Assembly (NCBI RefSeq): GCF_005871185.1
Contig: NZ_SWKN01000013.1
Location: 34,006 to 98,005 of the forward strand
DNA from: Limnobacter alexandrii
GTDB lineage: Bacteria > Pseudomonadota > Gammaproteobacteria > Burkholderiales > Burkholderiaceae_B
Length of the DNA: 64,000 bases
Direction of reading: 5' to 3'
Of this stretch, positions 1 through 10,351 are shown one piece after another. Position 1 is the first letter of the stretch. Every line of letters begins with the position of its first letter. Under the pieces are notes generated by a model that was not told the DNA's origin, made no database searches, and saw only the letters and a program-made list of their open reading frames with translations. A program made the position numbers and the translations under genes.

Positions 1-735
1 ATTGAACACGATTACGAGCATGCCAACGTACGTTTGCACTTGTACCGGGTGTGGCGTTTTGAAGGTATACCCAAATCACTTGAGCAACAGCCCTTTACCT
101 GGGCCAGCCTTGACAGCGCTGATCTCTCCCCGATTTTGCCCGCGACCGAACCCTTGCTGCCCAAATTGGCCCAGCCTACGGTGATGGCATTGAGCAATTA
201 TGAGGCTGGGTTCGAGGCCTGTTCCAAGCGATTGGAGAAGGGTTTGAATGGCTCGAAAATGCCCGTGTATGTTCAGTTTCGGGAAAAAACCCTGCGCGGC
301 GATGCATTAATTCGTGCATTCGAACATTGTTATGGCCTGTGTCAAAAAACAGGGCAGGCCATGCTGTTGAACTCGGACACCTGGATAAACCTTCGTGATC
401 ATCTGGACGCATTGCCATGCCCGCTGCATTTGACGCAGGCGCATTTGCTGTCGGGTCAGTTTCAGGATTTTCAGTGTGCGGGTGCTTCAGTGCACGATGC
501 AGCCAGCCTGACAGCGGCTTTTGACCGTGGCTTGGGCTACGCCGTGCTAGGGGCTGTGAAACAGACCATTTCACATCCCGGGCAGTCGGGTTTGGGCTGG
601 GGGAATTTTCTTGAAATTGCGCAGGGTGCGCGTTTGCCGGTGTTTGCAATTGGTGGTTTGGCTTGGGAAGACGTTCGCGATGCCCGCCTGCATGGGGCCC
701 ACGGCATTGCAATGCTCAGTCAGTTCACGGCTTGA
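1..735 (+). CDS. Nudix hydrolase / thiamine-phosphate-synthase-like fusion, 3' part
   Basis: The reading frame is open from the first base, so the gene starts upstream of the window. The first ~40 residues carry the end of a MutT-type Nudix domain (the H-Y-x-H-x-x-V-x-L strand followed by a W-R-F-x-G turn). The remaining ~190 residues resemble a TenI/ThiE barrel, ending in a G-G-L segment and an alanine/glycine-rich end like the phosphate-binding part of that fold. This fusion is common in Betaproteobacteria next to zapD and coaE. The Nudix half is expected to hydrolyse oxidised nucleotides; whether the second half makes thiamine phosphate is unproven. The Nudix box lies outside the window and cannot be checked. 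The gene converges on zapD with a 10-bp gap. Confidence 0.8.
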   Translation: MEHDYEHANVRLHLYRVWRFEGIPKSLEQQPFTWASLDSADLSPILPATEPLLPKLAQPTVMALSNYEAGFEACSKRLEKGLNGSKMPVYVQFREKTLRGDALIRAFEHCYGLCQKTGQAMLLNSDTWINLRDHLDALPCPLHLTQAHLLSGQFQDFQCAGASVHDAASLTAAFDRGLGYAVLGAVKQTISHPGQSGLGWGNFLEIAQGARLPVFAIGGLAWEDVRDARLHGAHGIAMLSQFTA

Positions 736-745
736 GCCTGCCAAA

Positions 746-1618
746 CTACAAATTACACAGTCTGATCTTGAATTCGATGGGTTCAAGATAGGGGTTGTTT
801 TTGCTGACCCCGTTGGCATTCGGAATGTTGAAGCGAATCCAAAGCATGTATTTGTTGGCGCTGAATTCAGGCACTACTTCCAGATCGCTTGGTAAATCAA
901 CCCGCAAAAGCTGAAAGGTTTTGCCGCTCATTTGCTGGGTGTAATTGCCTTGTTCCGCCGTCACCATGCTCATTTCTCCGCTGTGGCGCAAAATTTTCAG
1001 AACAAGTTCAATTGCTTTGGCCAAAGGGCGCATGGGCTCAAACCAAGCCTCAATATCAACACGGCGCGCCTGGGCTGATCGGGACTGCCAGCGGTGGTAA
1101 CCAGGCAAATCAAACTCACAAACGCCGCCCGGAATCGTGCAACGACTGCGAATAATCATCAGGAATTCATTGTCGCGCAAATGGTAGCCAAGCCTGCCAT
1201 TGCACTGGTTGAGATGGGTCGCTGTTGAATCAATGCTCGCGAGGGTTTCTTCAAGCATGTTGCGGTCAACGCCCGGGTGGCCGCGAAACTGCACCAGCGA
1301 CGCCCTTTGGCGGTCAAGTTCTTGAAGCAAGTCGCTTTTCAAGTCGGCTCTGGAGCCCACTTCGATGATTTCAAAGAGGGTAAGCAGGGCTGTGTGATGG
1401 TCCAGTCGGTGGTCTTGCGACATGAAGAAGCCAAATTTGGCGAACAAATCCTCAAGGCGCAAGAGCGTGCGAATTCTCTCGTTGAGTGGAAACTCGTAAG
1501 TGGTGATTTGAGTGACCGGATTGGTGGTCTGTTGTTCGTCTGTAACTTGAGTCACCGAGCCATCGCAATTAAAAGGAACATCAGGTGTGATTGTGGCGCA
1601 CCTGTGGTTTTCATGCAA
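746..1618 (-). CDS. zapD: Cell division protein ZapD
   Basis: ZapD (DUF1342) crosslinks FtsZ protofilaments at the division ring in the cytoplasm. The family hallmark Y-E-F-P-L-N-E-R-I-R-T-L-L-R-L-E sits near residue 42, followed by helices and a C-terminal beta domain ending in E-F-K-I-R-L. The stretch before the hallmark is longer than usual for the family. The frame opens at a TTG (1618) with no clear ribosome-binding site, and an in-frame GTG at 1555 is an alternative start. It lies 9 bp downstream of coaE on the same strand, the usual betaproteobacterial order, and is probably cotranscribed with coaE and the pil genes. The call is firm; the start is not. Confidence 0.9.
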   Translation of the reverse strand: MHENHRCATITPDVPFNCDGSVTQVTDEQQTTNPVTQITTYEFPLNERIRTLLRLEDLFAKFGFFMSQDHRLDHHTALLTLFEIIEVGSRADLKSDLLQELDRQRASLVQFRGHPGVDRNMLEETLASIDSTATHLNQCNGRLGYHLRDNEFLMIIRSRCTIPGGVCEFDLPGYHRWQSRSAQARRVDIEAWFEPMRPLAKAIELVLKILRHSGEMSMVTAEQGNYTQQMSGKTFQLLRVDLPSDLEVVPEFSANKYMLWIRFNIPNANGVSKNNPYLEPIEFKIRLCNL

Positions 1619-1627
1619 ATAGCAAGA

Positions 1628-2254
1628 TCACTTTTGGGCTTTTTTTATTAATTTTTCGTGCATAAAGTCGATTTTTTCAATCAGTTCGACTAGCTCGCCA
1701 TTGTTTTCAATCACCAGGGTGGCCCCGGCCAGTCGAGTCTCTCGGGTGGCCTGGTTTTGCATCACAGCGCGCACCTGCGTTTCTGGCCAACCATTGCGTT
1801 GAATCACCCTGTGGACCTGTTGTTCCACAGGGCAATCCACCACAATAATTTCGTCCATCAATTCACCCCAACCCCCTTTTTCGAACAGCAGGGGCACCAC
1901 CAGTACAAAATACAGAGGGGCTCCAGCATCAAGTTGTTGTTGAACAAGCTGACGAATTTTGGGGTGAAGAATTTTTTCAAGCGTCAGGCGCTTTTCTGGC
2001 TCCTTGAACACCAACGCCCGCATGTGGTCGCGATTCATGCTGCCATCGGGCAGCACCGCCTCGGGGCCAAAAGCTTTTTGTATGTCGGGCATGGCCAGTC
2101 CCCCGGCCTTTGTCAGGCTGTGGGCAATTTCATCGGTGTCAATCACGGTGGCACCCAGTGCTTGAAGCCGGTTTGAAACCGCAGTTTTCCCGGAACCGAT
2201 TCCACCGGTTAGTCCAACAACCAGTTGCTGAGGTTTTTCTAGTGCAATGTGCAT
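1628..2254 (-). CDS. coaE: Dephospho-CoA kinase
   Basis: This enzyme phosphorylates the 3' hydroxyl of dephospho-CoA with ATP, the last step of coenzyme A synthesis. The 208-residue length fits the family. The P-loop G-G-I-G-S-G-K-T is at residues 17-24, followed by the D-T-D-E-I-A-H segment that contacts substrate, and a C-terminal lid-like region. The ATG at 2254 is 7 bp downstream of the pilD stop. The pilD-coaE-zapD order is conserved in Proteobacteria, so the three are likely one transcript although their functions are unrelated. Confidence 0.96.
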   Translation of the reverse strand: MHIALEKPQQLVVGLTGGIGSGKTAVSNRLQALGATVIDTDEIAHSLTKAGGLAMPDIQKAFGPEAVLPDGSMNRDHMRALVFKEPEKRLTLEKILHPKIRQLVQQQLDAGAPLYFVLVVPLLFEKGGWGELMDEIIVVDCPVEQQVHRVIQRNGWPETQVRAVMQNQATRETRLAGATLVIENNGELVELIEKIDFMHEKLIKKAQK

Positions 2255-2261
2255 GGCGTGT

Positions 2262-3101
2262 TCAAATCCATTTGGTCAGGTCAAAGCCCGCCATCCATGC
2301 CAGCGCACCCATGACAAGGCAGGGGCCGAAGGGAAAAGCATCGGTTTTTTTCTTGCCGCGAATGGTTTGAATGACCAAGCCAAACACAATGCCCGAGACG
2401 GAGGCAAACAACACCACGCTGAATAGCGATGTGACACCGAGCCAGGCACCAATTGCAGCCAGCAATTTGAAATCGCCGTAACCCATGCCTTCTTTGCCGG
2501 TTGCCAGTTTGAACAGCTGATAAATCAGCCACAACACCAGGTAGCCCAGGGCTGCACCGGATACGGCGCTGGCCAGTGGTACAAAATCGAAGAACAGGTT
2601 GAACAGCAAACCGGCCCACAGCAAGGGCAGGGTAATGCTGTCTGGCAACAGATAGGTGTCAAGGTCGATCAGTGCCAAGACCAAGAGGCTGGCCGCAAAT
2701 GCCATTAAGGCCAAGGCCACAACGCCAGGCGGATTGAGCGAGGCAATCGCCAGAAACACACCGCCGCAAAGAAGCTCAACCACCGGGTAACGCATCGAAA
2801 TTTGGCTTGAACAATGCCCGCATTTGCCACGCAGCAACAAGTACGACAGCACGGGAATGTTGTGCCAGGCTTTTAGTGGGGTTTTGCAGGCGGGGCAATG
2901 GGATGCGGGAAGAAACAGGTTGAACCGCGGGAGTTCCTCGGGCTCGCGACCTTGAGCTTCGGCTAGGTCGGCGTCCCAGGCGCGTTGCATCATGATGGGC
3001 AATCGGTGGGCCACCACATTCAGCAGTGAGCCGATACACAATCCCAGCAACGCGCTGAGCAAAAGCCATTGGGCGGGCTCCAAACCATTCAGTGCGGTCA
3101 A
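2262..3101 (-). CDS. pilD: Type IV prepilin peptidase / N-methyltransferase PilD
   Basis: This inner-membrane aspartyl protease cleaves type IV prepilin leaders and methylates the new N terminus. With a TTG start at 3101 it is 279 residues. The start codon overlaps the pilC stop (TTGA) and has a GGGAG ribosome-binding site about 8 bases upstream; the frame is open further upstream, but that part lies inside pilC. Four cysteines (68, 71, 93, 96) form the zinc-binding cytoplasmic loop of the full-length PilD class. Catalytic aspartates are expected at D145 and D209, the latter in G-M-G-Y-G-D. Several transmembrane helices follow. It is translationally coupled to pilC. Confidence 0.95.
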   Translation of the reverse strand: MTALNGLEPAQWLLLSALLGLCIGSLLNVVAHRLPIMMQRAWDADLAEAQGREPEELPRFNLFLPASHCPACKTPLKAWHNIPVLSYLLLRGKCGHCSSQISMRYPVVELLCGGVFLAIASLNPPGVVALALMAFAASLLVLALIDLDTYLLPDSITLPLLWAGLLFNLFFDFVPLASAVSGAALGYLVLWLIYQLFKLATGKEGMGYGDFKLLAAIGAWLGVTSLFSVVLFASVSGIVFGLVIQTIRGKKKTDAFPFGPCLVMGALAWMAGFDLTKWI

Positions 3102-4336
3102 ACAATGTCTCCCATGTTGAAGATTGGCATGTACATGCCCACAATAAGCACGCCCACCAGTATGCCAATAATGCACATGATCATGGGCTCCATGACGGTG
3201 GACAGTGTATCCACTTTGTCATCCAGATTGGTTTCGTACTGGTTGGCCAGTCGTTCAAGCATGGAGTCCATCCTTCCGGATTCTTCGCCAATGCGAATCA
3301 TCTGAATCGATTCAGGCGGAAATAATCGACTGGTCTCCATGCTGTCTGAAACCCGGCCACCCGAGGCCACGGCTTGTCGTATTTCAAGTGTGGCCTCCTG
3401 AAAGCTTCGAATGTCAGACACGCTGGCCACAGATTCCAGCGCGGAAGTAATGGGTACGCCCGAAGCGCTCAAGGTGGCAAAGGTGCGTGTCCAGCGGGCG
3501 TGGACCGCTGTTTTTATCAGGTCTCCGATCAGTGGCACGCGCAACAGCACAACGTCCATTGAGCTTTTGAGTTTCTGATTGCGTCGATACATTTGAAGAA
3601 GGCTGTATATGCCGAGCCCCAAAGCAGCCAGCAGCATCAGGCCGTATTGCTGAAGAAAGTCGGATGCTTTTAGCAGCAATGTGGTGAGCAAAGGCAGTTC
3701 GGCGTTGAACTGCGAGTAAATGGACTTGAACGATGGCAGCACAAACAGCAACATGCCCACGGTAACCCCAATGGCCACCAGCACCACTATGCTTGGGTAA
3801 ATCATGGCCTTGCGCACCTTTTGCCGAATGCGCAGGGTTTTTTCGATGTGGGTGGCCAGGCGGCCCAATGCCGTGTCCAGTTCGCCTGCATTTTCACCCG
3901 CTGCCAGCGTGTTGCAAAACAGGTTGTCAAAGCAGCGCGGGTGTTTGCGCATGGCTTCGCTAAGCTTCAGGCCGCTTTCCACGTCTGCGCGAATGGCTCT
4001 GACCACAGTTTGAATACCGCGTTTGTGTTTGCTGGTCATGCCGCCGGCAATCAAGCCAAGACTTTGCCCCAGGGGTACACCCGACTGGATCATGACTGCA
4101 AGTTGCCTTACAAACGAGGCCACCATGGCCAGTTGAATTTTGCTGCCAGTGTAAGGTTTGGCCTTTCGAAGTGAGCTGGCTTTGACACCCTGTCGACTAA
4201 GCTGGTAGCGAGCATGGTCAATTGACCTTGCCCTGATTTCACCTGTTCGGGCTTTGCGTGCCCTGCCTTTGGGCTTTTCAGTCCACAAGAAAAGAAGATC
4301 GCTGGACTGGGTTTTGTCTTTCAGGTGTGCATTCAT
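3098..4336 (-). CDS. pilC: Type IV pilus inner-membrane platform protein PilC
   Basis: PilC is the polytopic platform at the base of the type IV pilus that couples the PilB motor to pilin insertion. It shows two GspF-type domains, each with the typical R-Q-L-A-V-M-I-x-x-G-V-P-L and T-F-A-T-L-S-A-S-G-V-P-I segments, and three hydrophobic stretches (after the first domain, in the middle and near the C terminus). I take the ATG at 4336 as start (412 residues); an in-frame TTG lies 15 bases upstream at 4351. No strong ribosome-binding site separates the two. It sits between pilB and pilD on the same strand. Confidence 0.94.
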   Translation of the reverse strand: MNAHLKDKTQSSDLLFLWTEKPKGRARKARTGEIRARSIDHARYQLSRQGVKASSLRKAKPYTGSKIQLAMVASFVRQLAVMIQSGVPLGQSLGLIAGGMTSKHKRGIQTVVRAIRADVESGLKLSEAMRKHPRCFDNLFCNTLAAGENAGELDTALGRLATHIEKTLRIRQKVRKAMIYPSIVVLVAIGVTVGMLLFVLPSFKSIYSQFNAELPLLTTLLLKASDFLQQYGLMLLAALGLGIYSLLQMYRRNQKLKSSMDVVLLRVPLIGDLIKTAVHARWTRTFATLSASGVPITSALESVASVSDIRSFQEATLEIRQAVASGGRVSDSMETSRLFPPESIQMIRIGEESGRMDSMLERLANQYETNLDDKVDTLSTVMEPMIMCIIGILVGVLIVGMYMPIFNMGDIV

Positions 4337-4356
4337 TGCGCGCGCTCGCAAGCTGA

Positions 4357-6054
4357 TTAATCGGCTTTTGTCGCGCTCAGAATTTCCTCAATGCTGGTAA
4401 TGCCCAATCGAACTTTGGCAAGGCCTGATTCACTCATGCTGGCAATGCCCTCTTGGCGTGCCTGGCGCTCCATGTCAAGGGCGGAAGCGCTTGAAATAAT
4501 GAGTTCCTGCATGGTCTCGGACACGGGCAACACCTCATAAATCCCGGTGCGACCTGAGTATCCTGTGCCATTGCAGGCATCACAGCCAACCGCGCAGAAG
4601 GGTGTCCAATCCTCTTGGGGGACTTCCTTCAACAAACCGGAATTGGTCAAGGCTTGAAGCCCAAGTGGGTGTGGGGATTTGCAATTGCACAGTTTACGCA
4701 CCAGTCGCTGCGCGATGATCAGGCTGACTGAGGAGGCAATGTTGAATGTTTCAACGCCCATGTTTTTCAGGCGAATAATGGACGACACGGCATCGTTTGT
4801 GTGCAAGGTAGACAATACCTTGTGCCCTGTTTGTGAGGCCTTGATTGAAATATCTGCTGTTTCAAGATCACGTATTTCGCCCACCATGATTACATCGGGA
4901 TCCTGACGAAGCAAGGCACGCAGGGCCTTTGCAAAGGTCAGGCCAATTCGTTCGTTGATGTTGACCTGGTTGATTCCTGGCAGGTTGATTTCTGCAGGAT
5001 CTTCCACGGTACTGATGTTGATGGAATCATCGTTTAGCATTTGCAGAAAGGTGTACAGCGACACGGTTTTGCCGCTGCCAGTGGGGCCTGTAACCAAAAT
5101 CATGCCATGTGGTTTCGCCAAGGCTTTCTCCACAGCCGCGCGCTGGGTGTTGTCAAATCCCAGTTGCTCCAGTTTTAACAGTGATTTGCTGGAGTCGAGC
5201 AAACGCATCACAATTTTTTCACCAAACAAGGTGGGCAGGGTGCTGACCCGGAAGTCGATTTTTCGCTCGTCTGCCCCCAAGGTAAGGCGAATGCGGCCGT
5301 CTTGAGGTATCCGTGTTTCCGTCGTGTTCAAGCGGCTCATGATCTTGATTCGAGCTGCAATCTTTGATTTGGCCGCCAGGGGTGGCTGAGAAGTTTCCTG
5401 AAGCACACCGTCAATACGAAATCGAACCCGATAGCTTTTCTCGTAGGGTTCAAAGTGAATGTCGGATGCACCTTTCTTCAGGGCATCGTTGAGCACCCGT
5501 TGAACGAAGCGCACAATTGGCGCATCGTCCACGTCTGGCGAAACTTCTTCGTTGTTTGAGTTGCCCGCATCAGATTCAACCTCGGTCAGCAAGCCCTCGT
5601 CCATGCCCTGGGACGGGTCGTTTTTCTCAATCCTGTTCAGTAGTTTGTCGTATTCAACCACCACGGGTTCTACCTGCAGTTGGGTGCGAAATTTCAGTTG
5701 TTGAATGGTGCTCAGGTCGGTGGGGTCGGCCATGGCCACGCTTAGCGAGCCATGTCGGCGATTCAGTACAAAGGCTTCCAGTCCTTTTTCAGCTTGAACC
5801 AAATCTGTTTCAAGCCCCTCGCGGGAATCATCAAACTGGCTCAGGTCGAGCAAAGGGTAACCAAAATGTTGGGAAACGGTACTGGCCAGTAGCTCGGCGC
5901 TCACCAATCGGTTGTTCACAATCCACTCAGCCACTGAGCGGCCTTGTGCTTCCTCGGCGGTCAGCTGCTCCACTTGGGCGTTGTCCAGAATTCCTTTGGC
6001 GGTCAGTGCCCGTATAAGCCCGGAGCTTTTGACAATTGCACTACTGATGCTCAT
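4357..6054 (-). CDS. pilB: Type IV pilus assembly ATPase PilB
   Basis: PilB is the cytoplasmic hexameric ATPase that powers pilus extension. The 565-residue protein has an N-terminal MshE-type regulatory domain (about residues 1-150) and a GspE ATPase domain. Walker A is G-P-T-G-S-G-K-T, the Asp box lies near E-D-P-A-E-I, and Walker B is D-P-D-V-I-M-V-G-E-I-R-D. A four-cysteine metal-binding motif (C-N-C, then C-x-x-C) occurs late in the protein, as in most PilB. The ATG at 6054 has an AAGGACC ribosome-binding site. It is the first gene of the pilB-pilC-pilD-coaE-zapD run. The pilin gene and retraction ATPase are not in the window. Confidence 0.96.
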   Translation of the reverse strand: MSISSAIVKSSGLIRALTAKGILDNAQVEQLTAEEAQGRSVAEWIVNNRLVSAELLASTVSQHFGYPLLDLSQFDDSREGLETDLVQAEKGLEAFVLNRRHGSLSVAMADPTDLSTIQQLKFRTQLQVEPVVVEYDKLLNRIEKNDPSQGMDEGLLTEVESDAGNSNNEEVSPDVDDAPIVRFVQRVLNDALKKGASDIHFEPYEKSYRVRFRIDGVLQETSQPPLAAKSKIAARIKIMSRLNTTETRIPQDGRIRLTLGADERKIDFRVSTLPTLFGEKIVMRLLDSSKSLLKLEQLGFDNTQRAAVEKALAKPHGMILVTGPTGSGKTVSLYTFLQMLNDDSINISTVEDPAEINLPGINQVNINERIGLTFAKALRALLRQDPDVIMVGEIRDLETADISIKASQTGHKVLSTLHTNDAVSSIIRLKNMGVETFNIASSVSLIIAQRLVRKLCNCKSPHPLGLQALTNSGLLKEVPQEDWTPFCAVGCDACNGTGYSGRTGIYEVLPVSETMQELIISSASALDMERQARQEGIASMSESGLAKVRLGITSIEEILSATKAD

Positions 6055-6161
6055 AGATCAAGGTCCTTGAAGGTGAACGGTTTGGATCAACAGCGGTATT
6101 GCCCAACTATGCGTATTCAGTATGTACTTATCAATCACCTAGGCGGATGTTTTTGTGCCAG

Positions 6162-7154
6162 TCAGGTGTTGCGATTCACCGCAACGTCGCACAACAGGGT
6201 CAGCGCTTCGGTGTACGGGTTCGGTGCCAAGGTGCCCAATCGGATTTTGGCTGATTCGGCCAGCGCAAGTGCTTTGTCCCGGGTGTACTTCAGCGAACCG
6301 GTTTGTTCAATGCTTGTCATGATGGCGCTGACATCCTGGGTGCCGCCGTTGGCGATGGCATCCCGAATTTGAGCCTGGACCAGTGGCGCGGCATGTTGCA
6401 TGGCGTGAATCAGGGGCAGGGTGGGTTTGCCTTCGCGAAGATCGTCTCCCACATTTTTACCCAAAGCTGCACTTTCACCAGCGTAATCCAGTACATCATC
6501 GATCAACTGAAAAGCACTGCCCACCTCGGCGCCAAAGCGCCCTAGGTTGGCGATGGATTCCCTGCTTTGGCCAGTCACAATACCCGCTAGCCGGCAAGAA
6601 GCTTCAAACAGCTTGGCGGTTTTGAAGTCGATAACCTGCATGTACCGGGTTTCGGTCACATCCGGGTCTTTGCAGTTCAGCAACTGGAGTACCTCACCCT
6701 CAGCAATGGTGTTGGTGGCCTCCGAGAGCACGTCCATCACGTCCATCAAGCCAATTTTGACCATCATTTGAAACGAGCGGGAGTACAGGAAATCGCCCAC
6801 CAGCACGGCTGCCGAGTTCCCGTATTCCGCATTCGCGGTCAGGCGGCCACGGCGCATGTCGGATTCGTCAACCACATCATCATGCAGCAAGGTGGCAGTG
6901 TGAATGAATTCAACAATTGCTGCCAATTCAATGGCTTGTGACATTTGCTGGGGGTTGGCACCCAGGGCGCGGGCTGTCAGAATAACCAATGCAGGACGCA
7001 ACCGCTTTCCGCCGGCGTTGATGATGTAGTCGCTGATTTGATTGATCAGGCTGACCTCGGAATGCAGGCTGGTGCGAATGACTTGATCAAGTTGTTGCAT
7101 GTCGGCTGCAATCGGCAGCAACACGCTTTTCACACTGGGCGCAGGGCTAGGCAT
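6162..7154 (-). CDS. ispB: Octaprenyl diphosphate synthase (polyprenyl synthetase)
   Basis: A trans-polyprenyl diphosphate synthase that elongates farnesyl diphosphate with isopentenyl diphosphate to make the ubiquinone side chain. Both aspartate-rich motifs are present: D-D-V-V-D at 92-96 and D-D-V-L-D at 219-223, along with G-G-K-R-L-R-P near residue 48. The length of 330 fits. It is divergent from rplU-rpmA, the classic arrangement in Beta- and Gammaproteobacteria. The exact product chain length cannot be read from the sequence with certainty; octaprenyl is inferred from synteny. Confidence 0.93.
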   Translation of the reverse strand: MPSPAPSVKSVLLPIAADMQQLDQVIRTSLHSEVSLINQISDYIINAGGKRLRPALVILTARALGANPQQMSQAIELAAIVEFIHTATLLHDDVVDESDMRRGRLTANAEYGNSAAVLVGDFLYSRSFQMMVKIGLMDVMDVLSEATNTIAEGEVLQLLNCKDPDVTETRYMQVIDFKTAKLFEASCRLAGIVTGQSRESIANLGRFGAEVGSAFQLIDDVLDYAGESAALGKNVGDDLREGKPTLPLIHAMQHAAPLVQAQIRDAIANGGTQDVSAIMTSIEQTGSLKYTRDKALALAESAKIRLGTLAPNPYTEALTLLCDVAVNRNT

Positions 7155-7262
7155 GGGTTTTGAGGCATATGTGGGTTAATTGCGTTGCGCATATTGTACT
7201 TGAGGGTGTTTGCGAAAAGCCCCACAGGGTTTGCAGAATGTACTAACTTTGCGCACAAGGCT

Positions 7263-7291
7263 TTGACATCATTGAATTTTCCGAGCATAAT
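7263..7291 (+). promoter_or_regulatory. Sigma-70 promoter of rplU-rpmA
   Basis: A perfect -35 hexamer TTGACA (7263-7268) is followed by a 17-base spacer and CATAAT (7286-7291). Transcription would start near 7298, giving a leader of about 70 bases before rplU. Confidence 0.8.
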
Positions 7292-7299
7292 TGCGGGCT

Positions 7300-7317
7300 A
7301 TCCGAATTTTTTCGGAT
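7300..7317 (+). promoter_or_regulatory. Hairpin in the rplU leader
   Basis: ATCCGAA (7300-7306) pairs perfectly with TTCGGAT (7311-7317) around a TTTT loop, right at the expected 5' end of the transcript. No U-run follows, so it is not a simple terminator. It could stabilise the messenger or take part in ribosomal-protein feedback; that role is inference. Confidence 0.5.
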
Positions 7318-7368
7318 TCATATCAATGAAAGTTTGATTAAAGACTTTGGTAAATTTAAGGGTCAACT

Positions 7369-7680
7369 ATGTACGCGGTCATAAAAACCGGTGGTAAACA
7401 ATACAAAGTTATCGCTGGTGAAAAACTTAAAGTAGAACAGATACCTGCTGACATTGGCCAAGAAATCTCTCTGGACGAAGTGCTTGCCGTTGGTAGCGGT
7501 GACACCGTAAAAGTGGGTACTCCACTGGTTCAAGGGGCTTCGGTCAAGGCAGTTGTTTTGGCACACGGTCGTCACGACAAAGTGAAGATCTTCAAGATGC
7601 GTCGTCGCAAGCACTATCAAAAGCGTCAAGGCCATCGCCAGAACTACACTCAAATCCAGATCCAAGCCATCAACGCTTGA
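7369..7680 (+). CDS. rplU: 50S ribosomal protein L21
   Basis: A 103-residue large-subunit ribosomal protein that binds 23S rRNA. The N terminus [12 protein letters not shown] and the C-terminal [15 protein letters not shown] motif are diagnostic. An AAGGGTC ribosome-binding site precedes the ATG. It is first in the rplU-rpmA-obgE-proB order and is driven by the strong promoter at 7263-7291. Confidence 0.98.
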   Translation: MYAVIKTGGKQYKVIAGEKLKVEQIPADIGQEISLDEVLAVGSGDTVKVGTPLVQGASVKAVVLAHGRHDKVKIFKMRRRKHYQKRQGHRQNYTQIQIQAINA

Positions 7681-7696
7681 TAGAGGAGAATGACTC

Positions 7697-7957
7697 ATGG
7701 CAAGTAAGAAAGGCGGCGGCTCTACGCGCAACGGACGTGACTCAGAAGCCAAGCGACTGGGTGTGAAGGTGTTTGGCGGCCAGGCAATTAATGCCGGCGG
7801 CATCATCATTCGCCAACGCGGCACACGTTTTCATGCTGGCGACAACGTCGGCATGGGCAAAGATCACACATTGTTCGCCCTGACTGACGGTCAGGTGCAG
7901 TTCTCAGTGAAGGGCGCCCTGCGCCGCAAAACTGTGAGCGTGGTCAGCGAAGGTTAA
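7697..7957 (+). CDS. rpmA: 50S ribosomal protein L27
   Basis: An 86-residue large-subunit protein whose N terminus reaches the peptidyl transferase centre. [16 protein letters not shown] and I-I-R-Q-R-G-T are family signatures. There is no N-terminal extension of the kind cleaved in Firmicutes. A GAGGAG ribosome-binding site lies just upstream, and the gene follows rplU by 16 bp. A strong terminator at 7992-8019 closes the two-gene unit. Confidence 0.98.
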   Translation: MASKKGGGSTRNGRDSEAKRLGVKVFGGQAINAGGIIIRQRGTRFHAGDNVGMGKDHTLFALTDGQVQFSVKGALRRKTVSVVSEG

Positions 7958-7991
7958 TTCCTTCGGTTGCACCGCACACCGTGCTTGGTCC

Positions 7992-9193
<1,202 letters not shown>

Positions 9194-9198
9194 CTTCC

Positions 9199-10320
9199 GT
9201 GGCAGGGAAATCTCTGGCAAATCAACGTGTAGTGGTGAAAGTAGGCAGCTCGCTTGTGACCAAGGGTGGCAAGGGCGTTGACATGGAGTCCATTCGTTCC
9301 TGGGCAGCGCAAATTGCTGAATTAACCCACCAGGGCTGCGAAGTGGTGCTGGTTTCCTCAGGCGCAATTGCTGAGGGCCTGAAACGTTTGAAGTGGGCCA
9401 AGCGCCCGCGCGAAATTCATGAGCTTCAAGCCGCTGCGGCGGTGGGGCAAATGGGTTTGGTGCACGCCTATGAAATTGGCTTCGCCGAACATGGCCTGGT
9501 GTGTGCGCAGGTGCTGTTGACCCATGCTGATTTGGCCGACCGCGAGCGTTACCTGAATGCGCGGTCCACCCTGTACTCCCTGTTGGGTCACAAAGTGGTA
9601 CCCATCATCAATGAAAACGACACCGTGGTCACCGACGAAATTCGATTCGGCGACAACGACACCTTGGGTGCACTGGTCACCAACCTGGTGGAGGCGGACA
9701 CATTGGTGATTTTGACCGACCAGGTGGGCCTATTCGATTCAGACCCTCGGAAACGTCCTGACGCAAAGTTCATTCATGAAGAAACTGCAGGCAATCCGGA
9801 ACTTGAAAAAATGGCGGGCGGTGCTGGCAGCAGTGTAGGCACCGGCGGCATGATCACCAAAATTCTCGCGGCCAAGCGCGCTGCGCGCAGCGGCGCAGCC
9901 ACGGTGATTGCCAGCGGCCATGAGCCCAATGTGCTGGTGCGTCTGATGAACGGCGAGCCTGTAGGCACCTACCTAAAAGCGCCCTTGGGTCGCTTGGCGG
10001 CGCGAAAGCAATGGATGGCCGACCATTTGAAATTGAAAGGTTCGCTGTTGCTGGATGCCGGTGCTGCCGAGGCCTTGCGCAAGAAAAAAGGCAGCTTGCT
10101 GCCCATTGGTGTAACCGGTTGCCAAGGCAATTTTCAGCGTGGCGATGTTGTGGCCTGCTTAAGCCCAGAAGGCGAGGAAGTGGCGCGCGGCCTCGTAAAT
10201 TATGCCGCGGCTGAGGTCAAAAAAATTGCCAAGCAACCGACCAGCGCGATAGAGTCCATCCTTGGTTATCTGGACGAACCTGAGCTGATTCACCGCGACA
10301 ACATGGTGGTATTGGCCTGA
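9199..10320 (+). CDS. proB: Glutamate 5-kinase
   Basis: The first enzyme of proline synthesis: it phosphorylates glutamate to gamma-glutamyl phosphate in the cytoplasm. The 373-residue protein has an amino-acid kinase domain (V-V-K-V-G-S-S-L near the N terminus, I-N-E-N-D-T-V-V-T substrate region, G-T-G-G-M-I-T-K nucleotide region) and a C-terminal PUA domain (about residues 280-373). The start is a GTG at 9199, 5 bp after obgE. The obgE-proB pairing is conserved in Betaproteobacteria. Confidence 0.97.
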   Translation: MAGKSLANQRVVVKVGSSLVTKGGKGVDMESIRSWAAQIAELTHQGCEVVLVSSGAIAEGLKRLKWAKRPREIHELQAAAAVGQMGLVHAYEIGFAEHGLVCAQVLLTHADLADRERYLNARSTLYSLLGHKVVPIINENDTVVTDEIRFGDNDTLGALVTNLVEADTLVILTDQVGLFDSDPRKRPDAKFIHEETAGNPELEKMAGGAGSSVGTGGMITKILAAKRAARSGAATVIASGHEPNVLVRLMNGEPVGTYLKAPLGRLAARKQWMADHLKLKGSLLLDAGAAEALRKKKGSLLPIGVTGCQGNFQRGDVVACLSPEGEEVARGLVNYAAAEVKKIAKQPTSAIESILGYLDEPELIHRDNMVVLA

Positions 10321-10351
10321 CACACACAATTTGCCAAAGAGGAGTGGGCTG

